Source of the DNA: CAVZLD01 sp963776055
GTDB taxonomy: Bacteria > Planctomycetota > Planctomycetia > Pirellulales > Pirellulaceae
NCBI GenBank assembly: GCA_963776055.1
Contig: CAVZLD010000015.1
Coordinates: forward strand, 186,001-250,000
Reading direction: 5' to 3'
DNA: 64,000 nucleotides
Part shown: positions 50,901-58,696 of the stretch, piece by piece
How positions within the stretch are numbered: the stretch's first letter is position 1
How the letters are laid out: each line of letters begins with the position of its first letter
The notes under the pieces: generated by a model
Seen by the model: the letters and a program-made list of their open reading frames with translations, nothing else
Told to the model about the DNA's origin: nothing
The model's database searches: none
Translations under genes and position numbers: made by a program

Positions 50901-52443
50901 AGGCACACAGTTGATCATCGCCGCTCCCGGCGTATTGGGAAATGACCGTGATGCGGAAGGCGATGCGCTGACAAGTCTGTTAGTCGATGAGCCGACGCAC
51001 GGAACGCTTTCACTGCGAGCCGACGGCGGTTTCACCTACACGCATGATGGCAGTCAGGCCTTGTTGGACCAGTTCACGTATCGCGCCTTCGATGGCACTG
51101 ACAGCTCCGCCCTCGCCACCGTTCAGCTGAACATTCTTCCGGTGAATGATCCCCCGACCGCCGTCGATGATCAGTACACGCTGGACGAAGGCGGTGTGCT
51201 GACCGTCATGGCGCCCGGCGTGCTCGACAATGACACGGATCTGGACGGCGATACGCTGGTCGCCGACGTTGTCACCGGGCCACTGCATGGCACGCTGCAA
51301 CTCCAGAGCGATGGTGGCTTCACCTACACTCACGATGGCAGTGAAACGACATCGGATAGCTTCTCCTATCAGGCCAGTGATAACGCCGGCGGGACAGATC
51401 GAGCGGTGGTGACCCTCACGATCCGACCGGTCAACGATTTGCCGGTAGCGATTGACGATGCTTATACGCTTGATCAAGGTGCGACGTTAACGATCAATGC
51501 CCCCGGACTGCTGGGCAATGACGAGGATCCGGATGGCGGCCCGCTGACCGCCACGGCGATGACCCAGCCGCTGTACGGTACGCTGAATCTTCAGGCCGAC
51601 GGGAGCTTTACCTACAGCCACGATGGTAGCCAGAACGTTGTCGATTCGTTTACCTACGAAGCCAATGACGGGCTCGGCGGTACCGATCAGGCGAATGTCA
51701 CATTCTACATTCAGCAAGTGTCGATTCGCGGCGACTTCAACGGAGACCAGATCGTGGACGTCCAGGACGTCGATCTGTTGACCGCGGAGATTCGGTCGGA
51801 TGATCCCGATCCGCGGTTTGATCTGTCGGGCGATGGACTGGTCAACGACGTCGATCTGGAAGTCATGATCGAGGAGGTTCTGGGTACGAACTTTGGAGAC
51901 GCGAATCTTGACGGCTACTTCGATTCGACCGACATGGTTCTCGTGTTCCAAGTGGGCAAGTACGAAGATGGTCTGCCGGGGAATGCCACTTGGGCGGAAG
52001 GCGACTGGAACGGAGACGCTGACTTCACGTCGGACGACATGGTTCTCGCCTTCCAAACCGGGGCGTACGAAATCGAAGCGGCCGTTCGAAGTGCACCGCT
52101 GGCCGCTCGCCCGATCCTGACGACGGCGGACGATTCGGCGGGGGAGACGGTGACCGCAAGCCAGGCGGCGTGGCACCTGCGTACGTCCGAGGCTGGAGCG
52201 TTCCGACGAGGGCAGCGACTACGCCGTACTCTGCCGGCAATCGATCGAGTCGAATCGGGCACACCGCGGGTGGCGCAGCGTCTTGCCGAAATGGCATCGC
52301 GTCACGATCGCCTGTTTGGCCAGATGGGCGATTGGAGCCACCGGGAAAGCGACAGCTGCCTCAGCGATCTGGCGGATCCGGCAGACTCGAGTGCCCTGCT
52401 GACCGACTTGGTGTTTGCGGAACGTATAAGCCGTCGTTCTTAA
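44902..52443 (+). CDS. Giant exported multidomain protein (LEPR-XLL-like leader, LTD, CotH, tandem-95, dockerin-like)
   Basis: 2513 residues from ATG 44902, intact. The leader has ETLEARQLLAGD, an LEPR-XLL-like motif. Domains by eye: lamin-tail/LTD (about 30-150, ISEFMAQNTATLVDEDGDYS); PA14-like (about 290-360, IIIPAGQGGTWTFGTNSDDG); chitobiase C-terminal-like (about 580-630, IRYTTDGTEPT); CotH-kinase-like (about 690-1115, GLRIRGGYSRSGSNPKHAFR, LYINGQYWGLYQTQERAEAD); three more LTD-type domains (about 1394-1885); four tandem-95/cadherin-like repeats (about 1893-2273, each near VLxND...DGSFTYxHDGS); and two EF-hand-like dockerin modules (about 2277-2392, DFNGDQIVDVQDVDLL, DANLDGYFDSTDMVLVF). 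Probably a cell-surface or secreted adhesin/scaffold. Its last 83 bases overlap the convergent yjjX-like gene. Confidence 0.93.
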   Translation: MRRQKQKARRTGIRPNLVAETLEARQLLAGDLVISEFMAQNTATLVDEDGDYSDWIEVYNQGDQGISLSGWHLTDDADELDKWSFPEESLPAGNFLLVCASGKDRTAGDELHTNFKISGDGEFLALTHDDPIPGDPQHIEIVSQFEVAFPSRATDVSYGIGQSVTVEPYLEAGDATRYLLPTDGSLGTSWTATDFSDTAWSLGKNAIGYQRAVPGFTVQDTHSTGTISNIAGSLSLLSGNGVSSETTVIAPLVNFMDPSGGGGTGNYGNPVLFPNDKPGDDNDFAIRATGTIIIPAGQGGTWTFGTNSDDGLRLRIDGQTVIDDDALHGPANRFGQANLAAGPHALELVFFERGGGAEVELFAAKGSYTTFNVNAFDLIGDVANGGLAVETVPGSLETSSGYGAVIETDVQSTMYDTVPGVYARIPFAGFDTSQVESLTLRMRYDDGYVAYLNGVEIARRNAPSTPAYDSTATVDRKDSDALLVEDIDISQHLGLISNGGINVLAVHGLNEAVDSDEFLIIAELAEITVNDSASVYFLEPTPGSFNSAEGVEGFLIDEIEFSHPHGFYDSAFSLSIDAATDGTSIRYTTDGTEPTATNGLDYTGPITINKTSTIRARAFQDELDPSNVATVSYLFVDDVVRQSPTGTPPSGFPSSTNINGQVLDYGMDPTIVNSSTWGPQLEAALKQVPSVSLVMDIDDLLSPSSGIYTHAGNHGIAWERPVSVEMINPDGSEGFSVNAGLRIRGGYSRSGSNPKHAFRLFFRDEYGAGKLDFPLFGDEGADEFDKVDLRTTQNYSWSFGGDGRNAFVRDVFSRDLQGDMGHPYTRSRFYHLYINGQYWGLYQTQERAEADYAASYFGGQSEDYDVVKSAGSSGGYENEATDGTLEAYQRLANYFYQAGGLSDANLDDYWRAQGMNPDGTRNPAYERLLDVDNLIDYMLLTYYTSDADGPGSKFTRPRVNNYYGIFNRENPDGFKFFEHDSEHSLDTGNAAGANYNMVQPLTTGGTQFRYFNPHWMHERLAETNTEYQQRFADRVYETLFNDGLLTPENAKAVIDARAAEFDLAMIAESARWGDSKRSTPYTQDNWKNAVNSVRNWIDDRTPVLLSQLRAQGWYSDTNPPMFTINGAPAHGGTLEPGDEVSMFTTSSTTYSTIVAAESTWKYLDDGSNQGTAWRTIGFNDSGWDAGRAELGYGDGGENTEVDYGPDSGDKYPTTYFRKTFNVTDASSFQTLRIRLRRDDGAIVYLNGQEVVRSNMPGGTVTYRDYASGTVGGGDESTFFEFEIDRTLLQNGENLLAVEIHQGNASSSDISFDLVLEGGVLNTGGSNIYYTLDGSDPRAPGGGISDQAIPFDGDPFPLDRTAVIKARVRGGSDWSALAAAQFLVDPPATAETLAITEINYNPYDPLPQFGDADVDQDEFEFIELMNVGNHRIDLTDVAFIQAPNGENTEGIEFRFATQTLEPGERIVVVHNRTAFASRYGTNVRIAERYGVAEGTGVFDGGLSNSGEQLTLVDASGEIIQQFEYNDGGKWPGRADGGGSTLEVEDVGSDYNQPGNWRSSVDFGGSPAAVGMGSFSDIVINEILTHTDVPQVDAIELLNTSSQPVDLGGWYISDSGNDYFRYQISSNNGVLPAGGYRVFDETELGFGFRGQESDDAWLLAADAAGKPTRFADHVGFAATQNGVSLGRWLNGDGKLFPMVDNSFGDANPGPFFDDIVLGEIHYHAATPPAGSTITRDESDFVEIYNRSGGAIDIGYWRLDNAVDYEFAEGTMLGAGERFVIVGFDPIAAPALAAEFRQLYGMAASAKMFGPYTGQLDNGGEELQLERPEDLTQIGLGFVLVDRADYSDADPWPAAADGLGKSLHRNLPVEYGDLAGSWTAADPSPGDSQTTENSWPVAVDDSYVVAEGGTLDQGAPGVLENDFDDDGDLLTVTLVLGTEHGQLTLTPDGSFTYQHDGSETLTDSFTYQASDGRGGTDTAVATISITPVNDPPEARNDSYSLNEGTQLIIAAPGVLGNDRDAEGDALTSLLVDEPTHGTLSLRADGGFTYTHDGSQALLDQFTYRAFDGTDSSALATVQLNILPVNDPPTAVDDQYTLDEGGVLTVMAPGVLDNDTDLDGDTLVADVVTGPLHGTLQLQSDGGFTYTHDGSETTSDSFSYQASDNAGGTDRAVVTLTIRPVNDLPVAIDDAYTLDQGATLTINAPGLLGNDEDPDGGPLTATAMTQPLYGTLNLQADGSFTYSHDGSQNVVDSFTYEANDGLGGTDQANVTFYIQQVSIRGDFNGDQIVDVQDVDLLTAEIRSDDPDPRFDLSGDGLVNDVDLEVMIEEVLGTNFGDANLDGYFDSTDMVLVFQVGKYEDGLPGNATWAEGDWNGDADFTSDDMVLAFQTGAYEIEAAVRSAPLAARPILTTADDSAGETVTASQAAWHLRTSEAGAFRRGQRLRRTLPAIDRVESGTPRVAQRLAEMASRHDRLFGQMGDWSHRESDSCLSDLADPADSSALLTDLVFAERISRRS

Positions 52444-52948
52444 ACGGCAGCAGCGCCATGATGGCCGCGTGCTCGTACAACGCCCGCCGATCCACGACGT
52501 GGCCCGAAAGCGTTCCGATCGCGCCCTCTTGTTCTTTCGAGTTCTTTCGCAGAAATACGCGATCGTTGGCCTCGCCCAACTCCACGCCATTGCGGATCAG
52601 CTCCGCGACGCGATCCGGTAAGGGAAATGTTGCGGTGCGCGCCTGACCATACTGCTGTGTCGAAAGCACGGTAATCCAGGCGAAGGCGATCATCCCATCC
52701 GACCGATCTTCGATTCCCCCTTCAATCCCGACCCAATAGTCTGCTGTCGGCCGTTCGCGCCGAGCAGCCTGCATGCGGTTGCGAGCGCCGGACAAAGTTT
52801 CCTCGTCTGACATCGGTTGATCGGCCACATCCGAGGACGCGGCAATCGGCTCCGTCACAAATGCGTTTCCCGGGAACATTCGCTCGAAAGCCGCGCAGAT
52901 CGCCTGCGATTTCACCGGATTTTTGGATCCCACCACAATCGTCAGCAT
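52361..52948 (-). CDS. yjjX: Inosine/xanthosine triphosphatase, YjjX family
   Basis: House-cleaning NTPase that hydrolyses ITP/XTP. From ATG 52948 (MLTIVVGSKNPVKSQAICAA) it has 195 residues. Family blocks: TEPIAASSDVADQPMSDEET, GARNRMQAA, DYWVGIEGGIEDRSDGMIAF and EQEGAIGTLSGHVVDRRALY. The family usually ends near LYEHAAIMALLPFKN; the extra 25 or so residues (GLYVPQTPSRSAGHSSLPDP...) lie antisense to the end of the giant gene. Either the overlap is real or a stop was lost. A slightly longer start at 52960 is possible. Confidence 0.9.
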   Translation of the reverse strand: MLTIVVGSKNPVKSQAICAAFERMFPGNAFVTEPIAASSDVADQPMSDEETLSGARNRMQAARRERPTADYWVGIEGGIEDRSDGMIAFAWITVLSTQQYGQARTATFPLPDRVAELIRNGVELGEANDRVFLRKNSKEQEGAIGTLSGHVVDRRALYEHAAIMALLPFKNDGLYVPQTPSRSAGHSSLPDPPDR

Positions 52949-53003
52949 TTGGCTCTCCACCCCTGCTATGCCGCATTCAAAAACGTTCTATTGGTGCTGT
53001 TGA

Positions 53004-53187
53004 TGGTTGCGCGGTTCTTGGGCCAGGACGACGAACGGAAGTCCGCAGCCCTTCGGCGCAATGCTCCTTTCTGGGCCCTTGGCGGCGCAACCGTGAATCG
53101 CGCGTGTCGCACAGGTATGTAGCGTTCGTGGCAACGTTTCCTCGGGGCCGAAAGGGCGACGAGACGCTACCGGGGAGTGCTACGCGC
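53004..53187 (+). repeat. Two adjacent dispersed repeats (CCAGGACGAC and AGCGTTCGTG families)
   Basis: Bases 53004-53099 match the inverted copy at 7921-8019 (TTGGGCCAGGACGACGAACG, AAGTCCGCAGC, TTCGGCGCAATGCTCCTTTC, GGCGGCGCAACCGTGAAT). Bases 53120-53187 match 21817-21886 (AGCGTTCGTGGCAACG, CGAAAGGGCGACGAGACGCT, ACCGGGGAGTGCT). They fill most of the 332-base gap between the divergent yjjX and permease genes and show no coding function. Confidence 0.75.
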
Positions 53188-53280
53188 TCCGGTACAGCCC
53201 AACATAAGGTAGTGGTTGGAAGGGGTGGAAAACACCCTCCCGCGCAGGAGATCCTGCGACTTTTGCGTTGTGGATGCTGC

Positions 53281-54597
53281 ATGCAATTGGAATATGGTCT
53301 CGATGATCGGCCGCCATGGTGGAAGTCCGTTCTGTTCGGACTGCAGTGGAGTGCCGTGTTGATTCCGAGTATTGTGACTCTGGGCCGCGCCGTTGAGCCC
53401 ACGTTCGGCGATCCCGCGGAGCTTCCGTCCTACCTGCAACGCCTCTTCCTGGTGTCGGCCGTTACGCTGATCGCGCAGATCTTCCGCGGGCACAAATTGC
53501 CGGTGATGGGTGGGCCGGCGGCGATCCTGCTGGTCGCCGTGCTGGCCGCGGGCGGGAAATCTTCGAATGTCGTGGCGACATCCATGTTGCTTGGCGGTGT
53601 GTTTCTGATCTTGCTCGTGGCCAGTGGAATGCTGCGGCGCGTGCGAAGCCTGTTCACCGATCCGGTGATTGCGGTCGTGCTGTTGTTGGTGGCTTTCACG
53701 TTGCTTCCTACAACCTTGCGTTTGCTGATCGCCGCGGGCAGTGGCGTGGAACCATCGGCGAATCTGGGGTTTGGTGCGGTGTTGTTGCTGTCGATGTTTG
53801 TTGCGCAGCGCGTGCTACCCGGAATCTGGCGGTCGACGGTGATTGTTTGGGCGATGCTGCTCGGCAGCGGGATGTACTTTTTTCTTTTTCCCAGTAGTCA
53901 GCATCTTCTGGCGTCTCTCTCACCAGCGTCCATCACCGGTATTTGGAAAGGATGGAGTTTCCGGCCCTCCGTGCAACCCGGAACGCTGCTGGCGTTCCTG
54001 TTTTGCTACGTGGCGTTGGCGGTGAATGACCTCAGCTCGATCCAGTCGGTCAATCGCTTGCTTCAACTGCCTGACGAAGACCACCGTGTGAATCGAGGAA
54101 TGGTGGTAACCGGGCTGTCGAACATTCTGTCCGGACTGTTCGGAGTTGTCGGAAGTGTGAACTACTCGCTGAGTCCAGGGGTCATTCTCTCGACCGGTTG
54201 CGCGTCGCGATTTACGTTGTTGCCCGCAGCGGCGGTCGTGGCCACGGTTCCGTTTCTGCCCGGCGCGATGTGGCTCGTCACTGCCATTCCTTCGGTTGTC
54301 ATCGGTTGCGTGTTGTTGTTTGTCCTCGTGGCGCAGGTTGCCGCTGGGCTGTCGATCGCCTCGCAATGCGCGATGGACGCGGTCGATCGCCTTGAATCGG
54401 GCCTGGTGATTGGCTTGCCGGTCGTACTGGGTACAATCACGGCATTCCTTCCTGTCGAGATCCTGGAGACATTTCCCGTTGCGTGGCGTCCGATTCTGGG
54501 AAACGGGTTCGTCTTGGGCATCGCGGCTGCGTTGCTATTGGAGCATGTTCTTTTTCGTGAATCGAAGAACAAGGAGGGAGACCGACGGCCATCCTGA
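53281..54597 (+). CDS. NCS2-family xanthine/uracil permease
   Basis: 438 residues from ATG 53281 (MQLEYGLDDRPPWWKSVLFG, a typical NCS2 opening). About 14 hydrophobic segments are visible, including LPVMGGPAAILLVAVLAAGG (helix 3 substrate region), FLFCYVALAVNDLSSIQSVN (helix 8, where NCS2 proteins carry the conserved acidic residue) and GMVVTGLSNILSGLFGVVGS with VNYSLSPGVI (the helix 10 motif region). It probably imports a nucleobase by proton symport. The YjjX-type purine NTPase is next door on the other strand. The frame is intact; the upstream extension to 52861 covers repeats and is non-coding. Confidence 0.9.
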   Translation: MQLEYGLDDRPPWWKSVLFGLQWSAVLIPSIVTLGRAVEPTFGDPAELPSYLQRLFLVSAVTLIAQIFRGHKLPVMGGPAAILLVAVLAAGGKSSNVVATSMLLGGVFLILLVASGMLRRVRSLFTDPVIAVVLLLVAFTLLPTTLRLLIAAGSGVEPSANLGFGAVLLLSMFVAQRVLPGIWRSTVIVWAMLLGSGMYFFLFPSSQHLLASLSPASITGIWKGWSFRPSVQPGTLLAFLFCYVALAVNDLSSIQSVNRLLQLPDEDHRVNRGMVVTGLSNILSGLFGVVGSVNYSLSPGVILSTGCASRFTLLPAAAVVATVPFLPGAMWLVTAIPSVVIGCVLLFVLVAQVAAGLSIASQCAMDAVDRLESGLVIGLPVVLGTITAFLPVEILETFPVAWRPILGNGFVLGIAAALLLEHVLFRESKNKEGDRRPS

Positions 54598-54648
54598 CGA
54601 CGTGGGTAGCCGGTGCTCTGTCGACATTTGGTTATGGAGTTTTGCCCG

Positions 54649-57073
54649 ATGAATCATTTTTCGTTGCGTTCGCTGAGGCAGGGGTGTTGGTTATGGATCG
54701 TCCTTGCGATGGGGGGAGCGGCATCGTCATGGGCCGCCGATTACGGCAAGGTGGAACTGTTGCGTGATAGCTGGGGAACGCCGCACGTGTTCGCGGAAAC
54801 GGATCAGGGAGCGATGTACGGCCTGGGGTACGCCACCGCCGAGGATCGAGGTTTCCAGATGACGTATTCGCTGCGGATTATCCAGGGACGACTCGCCGAG
54901 TCGGTGGGAATCTTCCGCCGGATGAATCGACAGGAGACTTCACTGGATAACGATCGCAAGATGCGGGTATTTGGTTTCTACCGAGCCGCGCAGCGCGTGA
55001 CGGGTAAACTGGATCGTGAAACAGTGCAACTGCTGCAGGCCTATTGCGATGGGGTCAACGATTACTTTTCCCGACATCGCGATCAGGCCATGTACCTGTT
55101 TGCCGAATATGACATGGAGCCGGAACCCTGGACCCCGGCCGACTGCATCGCTGCCTGGTGGCACCTCGGCCAGTTTTTTGCCAAAGATGGCACGCGCGAT
55201 CTGATGGCCAGCCGGAATCGGAATCGCGGGGACCGACAAAAACTGTTGATGCAACTTCGTGCGCAGCGTGGGAATTCGCAACGCGTTCCGGTCGATGCCG
55301 GTGATCTGGAGCCGCTTCCGCCTGACAATGACTCCGCGGTCGTCAAACGGCAGGATGTGACCCCGGAATGGGTCGCACAAACCAGGCAATTCGCCGAGCA
55401 GCACGGCTTGGTGGCCGATGCGGCAGAAGGTCCCACGGGTCCCAAGTTCAGTCATGCTTGGGTTGTGGGCGGATCGCGTTCGACCACCGGGGCCGCCGTA
55501 TTGGTTAGCGACCCCCAAACGCCGGTACGGAATCCGTCGCTGTTTTACGAGTACCACGTCCAAGGAGATACATTCAACGCACGCGGGATTGGTGTCCCCG
55601 GGAATCCGATGTTCTTGATTGGCTATTCCTCCCACGTGGCCTGGGGAGTTACGGCGTTGGGGGCGGATCAGGCCGACCTGTTCCTGCTGCAAACGGATGC
55701 GGAACATCCGGACCAGTACTTCTTCGACAATGAATGGCGGAAGATGACGGTTCGTCATGAAACGATCCAGGTCCGGGGCCGCGATCCGGTGGAACTTAAA
55801 GGTGCGCGAGACTCATCTCGGGCCCGTGGCGACCGCCTTTTGTTTCGCCCGTCCCGGTGAGCAGGTTGCTTTGCGCCGTGTTCCGATCTGTGATGAGGAC
55901 TGCGAAACGATCCAGGCGGCGTGGGGGATGATGCGGGCTCGCAATACGCAACAATTCACAGCCGCGATCAAGCATTGGCGGTTTCCCAGCGTCAACCTGC
56001 TATGCGGAGACGCCGCGGGCCGGATTGCCTACTGGGCACTCGCCGCGATCCCCGTCCGTTCGCGCTACAGCGATGTGAGCGGATCGACGGTTCATCCCGG
56101 CAGCGATTCAAAATACGAATGGCAGGGCTTTGTTCCCTACGATCTGCTGCCGAACGTGACCGATCCGGAGCAGGGATTCCTGTTCAGTGGAAATCATCGC
56201 CCGATTGAGGACTGGTACGCGATCCCCTTTGGCGTAGCGACGGGCGCGGGTGGCGACACGCTGCGGTCGCGTCGGCTGCGAGAACGACTGGAAGCCGAGC
56301 AAGTGCTTTCGCCCGACGAAGTCCTGCAAGTTCATTACGACGGTCAGAATGCGGCGCTCCGCGATATCGTTCGCTTGGGGCTGCACTTGCGCGATGAGCT
56401 GCAACGCCCCCTTTCGAACGAAGCAACGCAGGCGCTTGCCGTCTTGGAGGACTGGCTGCCCTCCGGCGCATCCTCCGATCTGTCAAACGCCGGTGCGGAG
56501 CTGGCGACCGAGATTAACACCTTTTTTCGATTTGTGTACACCGACCTGGCATCGATTTACGGAGGTGGGCAAGCGGGCCTGTGTTACTTTTTGAAGACCG
56601 CTACCGCGCGTTTGGCGAAAGACCCACAAGCGGATCTCTCAGCGCTCGAAGCGGACTACATCGACCGCGCGCTGGCCGACGCCTGGAGCGCGGCTCGAGA
56701 TAAATATGGACCGGATCCAAACGATTGGAACGCGAAGGCTCGCCGGGCTATTACCCGACGCGAGATGGGATATTTCGTGGGATTGGACGGGTTCCCCTCA
56801 CTGGATGTGCACCAGGACCTTCGTTTCCCGGCACTGACCAATGTCGACGGTGGCACCATCCAGTCTCAAGCGGCGCAGAGCTACACGCAATGGGTTTCAC
56901 TCGACGCGCCCGACGATGCCTTGAGCCTGTTACCGATCGGCCCGTCGGAGCGACCTCAGAGCGTGTACCGCACGAGCAAGCTCGAGGCCTGGAAAAACGG
57001 CGAATTGCATCCCGCACCGCTGTCGCGCGGAGCGGTTGAAAAGATTACGGCCACTCGCAAAGTCTTGCCGTGA
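54649..57073 (+). CDS. Penicillin-acylase-type Ntn hydrolase, secreted (frameshift near 55800)
   Basis: Signal peptide: MNHFSLRSLRQGCWLWIVLA ... SSWAADYGKV. The alpha-chain start VELLRDSWGTPHVFAETDQG is the usual S45-family opening (D-x-x-G-x-P-H). The autocleavage and nucleophile site is GPKFSHAWVVGGSRSTTG, with Ser268 as the new N-terminus of the beta chain. VLVSDPQTPVRNPSLFYEYH and FLIGYSSHVAWGVTALGADQ follow. The frame breaks at CTTAAAGGTGCGCG (about 55800; one extra G) and continues VRETHLGPVATAF. Further blocks are AGRIAYWALAAIPVRSRYSD and FLFSGNHRPIEDWYA. Restored length is about 808 residues. The family cleaves amides: beta-lactams, acyl-homoserine lactones or other N-acyl substrates; which one is not readable here. 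Confidence 0.9.
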
Positions 57074-57248
57074 GACGCCAGTTGCGATGATGGGCTACGC
57101 TGCGTGTACCTGCCGGAATCCTGGGCGGGATCGGCTCAACGGATGATGGGAGACCGAGGAGCCCAGTTGTGATCGTGCTCCCTTCGCTGTTTCGATCTGG
57201 CTTACCACCCCATTCCACATCCACAAGAAGCTGCCATCTTCCCCCTTC

Positions 57249-57316
57249 GTGGGACATTTCCCACGCTGTGGGACAGTCTTCCCAGACTGTCCCGTACGAC
57301 GGTCTTCCAGACCGTC
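57249..57316. repeat. Three consecutive perfect hairpins between acylase and nitrilase genes
   Basis: Hairpin 1: GTGGGA-CATT-TCCCAC (57249-57264). Hairpin 2: GGGACAGTCT-TCCC-AGACTGTCCC (57270-57293), a 10-base-pair stem. Hairpin 3: GACGGTCT-TCC-AGACCGTC (57298-57316). Loops of 2 and 3 share TCC and the stems share GTCT. No T-tract. The remaining part of the 306-base gap shows nothing else. It may be a transcript-stabilising or REP-like array. Confidence 0.8.
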
Positions 57317-57379
57317 ATGATCGAAAACCATAATCTCAAATCCCAATCAACATTCATTCTCCGCAAGGAATCCAGCACA

Positions 57380-58330
57380 ATGGAAGACGTACGCATCGGT
57401 GCAGCTCAGTTCGAACATCGCGACCAGGATCCCGCCCACAATCTGGGTCGAATTCGTGCGTTGACTCGCATCGCCGCCGATCAAGGGGCAGCGATTGTAA
57501 GCTTCCACGAGTGTTGTGTTCACGGTTATTCGTGGATCCAGCCGCTGAATCATCGGGAGTTACTGCAGGTCGCCGAACCGGTTCCGGATGGACCTTCGAC
57601 GCGCGAGTTGATCCGAATTGCCACCGAGTTCGATGTGATCGTGATGGCAGGCCTATTGGAGTGTGATTCGGAAGGCAGTGTTTTCAACTGCTACGTCACC
57701 GTCGGTCGCGATGGATTGCTCACCAAATTCCGCAAGCTGCACACGTTCGTGAATCCGCACCTCACGCCGGGAGACACGTACAACGTCGTAGAACTGCTCG
57801 GTTGTCGGATCGGCTTTTTGATCTGTTATGACAATAACCTTCCGGAAAACGTCCGAATCACGACGATGTTGGGCGCCGAGATCATCATGATGCCGCACGT
57901 CACCGGCTGTTTGCCGTCGGTGATGCCCGGACGTGGTACTGTCGATCGCGCGTTGTGGCAGAACCGCCAGCGGGACCCCGTTCGCCTGCGCCAGGAATTC
58001 CGTGGCCCCAAGGGGCGAGGCTGGTTAATGCGCTGGTTGCCGGCTCGAGCGTATGAGAATGGAGTGTACGCCGTGTTTACCAACCCGATCGGATGCGACT
58101 ATAACACCATCAAACCGGGGCTGGCCATGATTCTCGATCCGTACGGAGAAGTGCTGATCGAGTCCCACGCGTTGGCGGACGACGTCGTCGTGGCCGAACT
58201 GACCGCTGCCAAGGTGGACCTTTCCAGTGGACGTCGCTATTTGCAGGCCCGACGCCCGGAACTCTACGGAAAGTTGGTCGAACCGCAGCCATCGATCACG
58301 CTTCCGGGATGGGACATGGAACGGGAGTGA
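57380..58330 (+). CDS. Nitrilase-superfamily carbon-nitrogen hydrolase
   Basis: 316 residues from ATG 57380, with AAGGA ten bases upstream. The catalytic triad of the superfamily is visible: E44 (VSFHECCVHGYSW), K119 (LLTKFRKLHTF) and C149 (GFLICYDNNLPENVRI). The C-terminal part (LPARAYENGVYAVFTNPIG, PGLAMILDPYGEVLIESHAL) completes the alpha-beta-beta-alpha fold. It lacks a signal peptide and is cytoplasmic. Likely an amidase or carbamoylase; the neighbouring acylase and permease suggest sequential handling of an N-acyl or nitrogen compound, but the substrate is unknown. The frame is intact. Confidence 0.92.
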   Translation: MEDVRIGAAQFEHRDQDPAHNLGRIRALTRIAADQGAAIVSFHECCVHGYSWIQPLNHRELLQVAEPVPDGPSTRELIRIATEFDVIVMAGLLECDSEGSVFNCYVTVGRDGLLTKFRKLHTFVNPHLTPGDTYNVVELLGCRIGFLICYDNNLPENVRITTMLGAEIIMMPHVTGCLPSVMPGRGTVDRALWQNRQRDPVRLRQEFRGPKGRGWLMRWLPARAYENGVYAVFTNPIGCDYNTIKPGLAMILDPYGEVLIESHALADDVVVAELTAAKVDLSSGRRYLQARRPELYGKLVEPQPSITLPGWDMERE

Positions 58331-58637
58331 GCCAGCGCAGACTCCATCCTCCGAGCCGGCTGCGGAAGTCGTGAAGAGACTTGGTGTCGTGATATCGCCA
58401 GAGGAATGGGCATCGTCTAGCAGATTGGTGGGCTTGCGCTCGCGTTGCGAGCTGAGCCCACCCTACCGATATGCTGTTTGATGCTCGGTGAGCGTTAGTA
58501 GGTAATTTCTTCGGACTGCGATCTCTCTTGTAGGGTGGGCTCAGCGCAGCGAAAGCCCACCACCTTGAGCACAAGAAAACCTGCGCACCGCAACCCCGGC
58601 CGACGCGGGATTTCATTCCACGCTCCCCAATGCAAGA
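58331..58637. repeat. Convergent gap with two GTAGGGTGGGC hairpin repeats (58427-58466, 58530-58562)
   Basis: Copy d is inverted relative to copy e. Copy d reads GGTGGGCTTGCGCTCGCGTT, then GCGAGCTGAGCCCACCCTAC. Copy e reads GTAGGGTGGGCTCAGCGCAG, then CGAAAGCCCACC. Each can fold through GGTGGGCT/AGCCCACC. They lie between the convergent nitrilase and sulfatase genes. Confidence 0.8.
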
Positions 58638-58672
58638 CGGGCGAGACATTTTCTTGGAAAACGTCTCGCCCG
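58638..58672. terminator. Strong hairpin downstream of the minus-strand sulfatase
   Basis: CGGGCGAGAC pairs with GTCTCGCCCG over 10 bases; inside, TTTTC pairs with GAAAA around TTG, with one internal mismatch. It starts 25 bases past the sulfatase stop at 58697 and could end transcripts from both sides, though the T-rich element is within the stem rather than after it. Confidence 0.6.
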
Positions 58673-58696
58673 TGAGAGACTCGGTCGTGCATCGCG

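Noticed and set aside
50578..51720. Four near-285-base DNA repeats, considered as a repeat array
   Set aside because: They encode tandem-95/cadherin-like protein domains in frame; the periodicity is at protein level.
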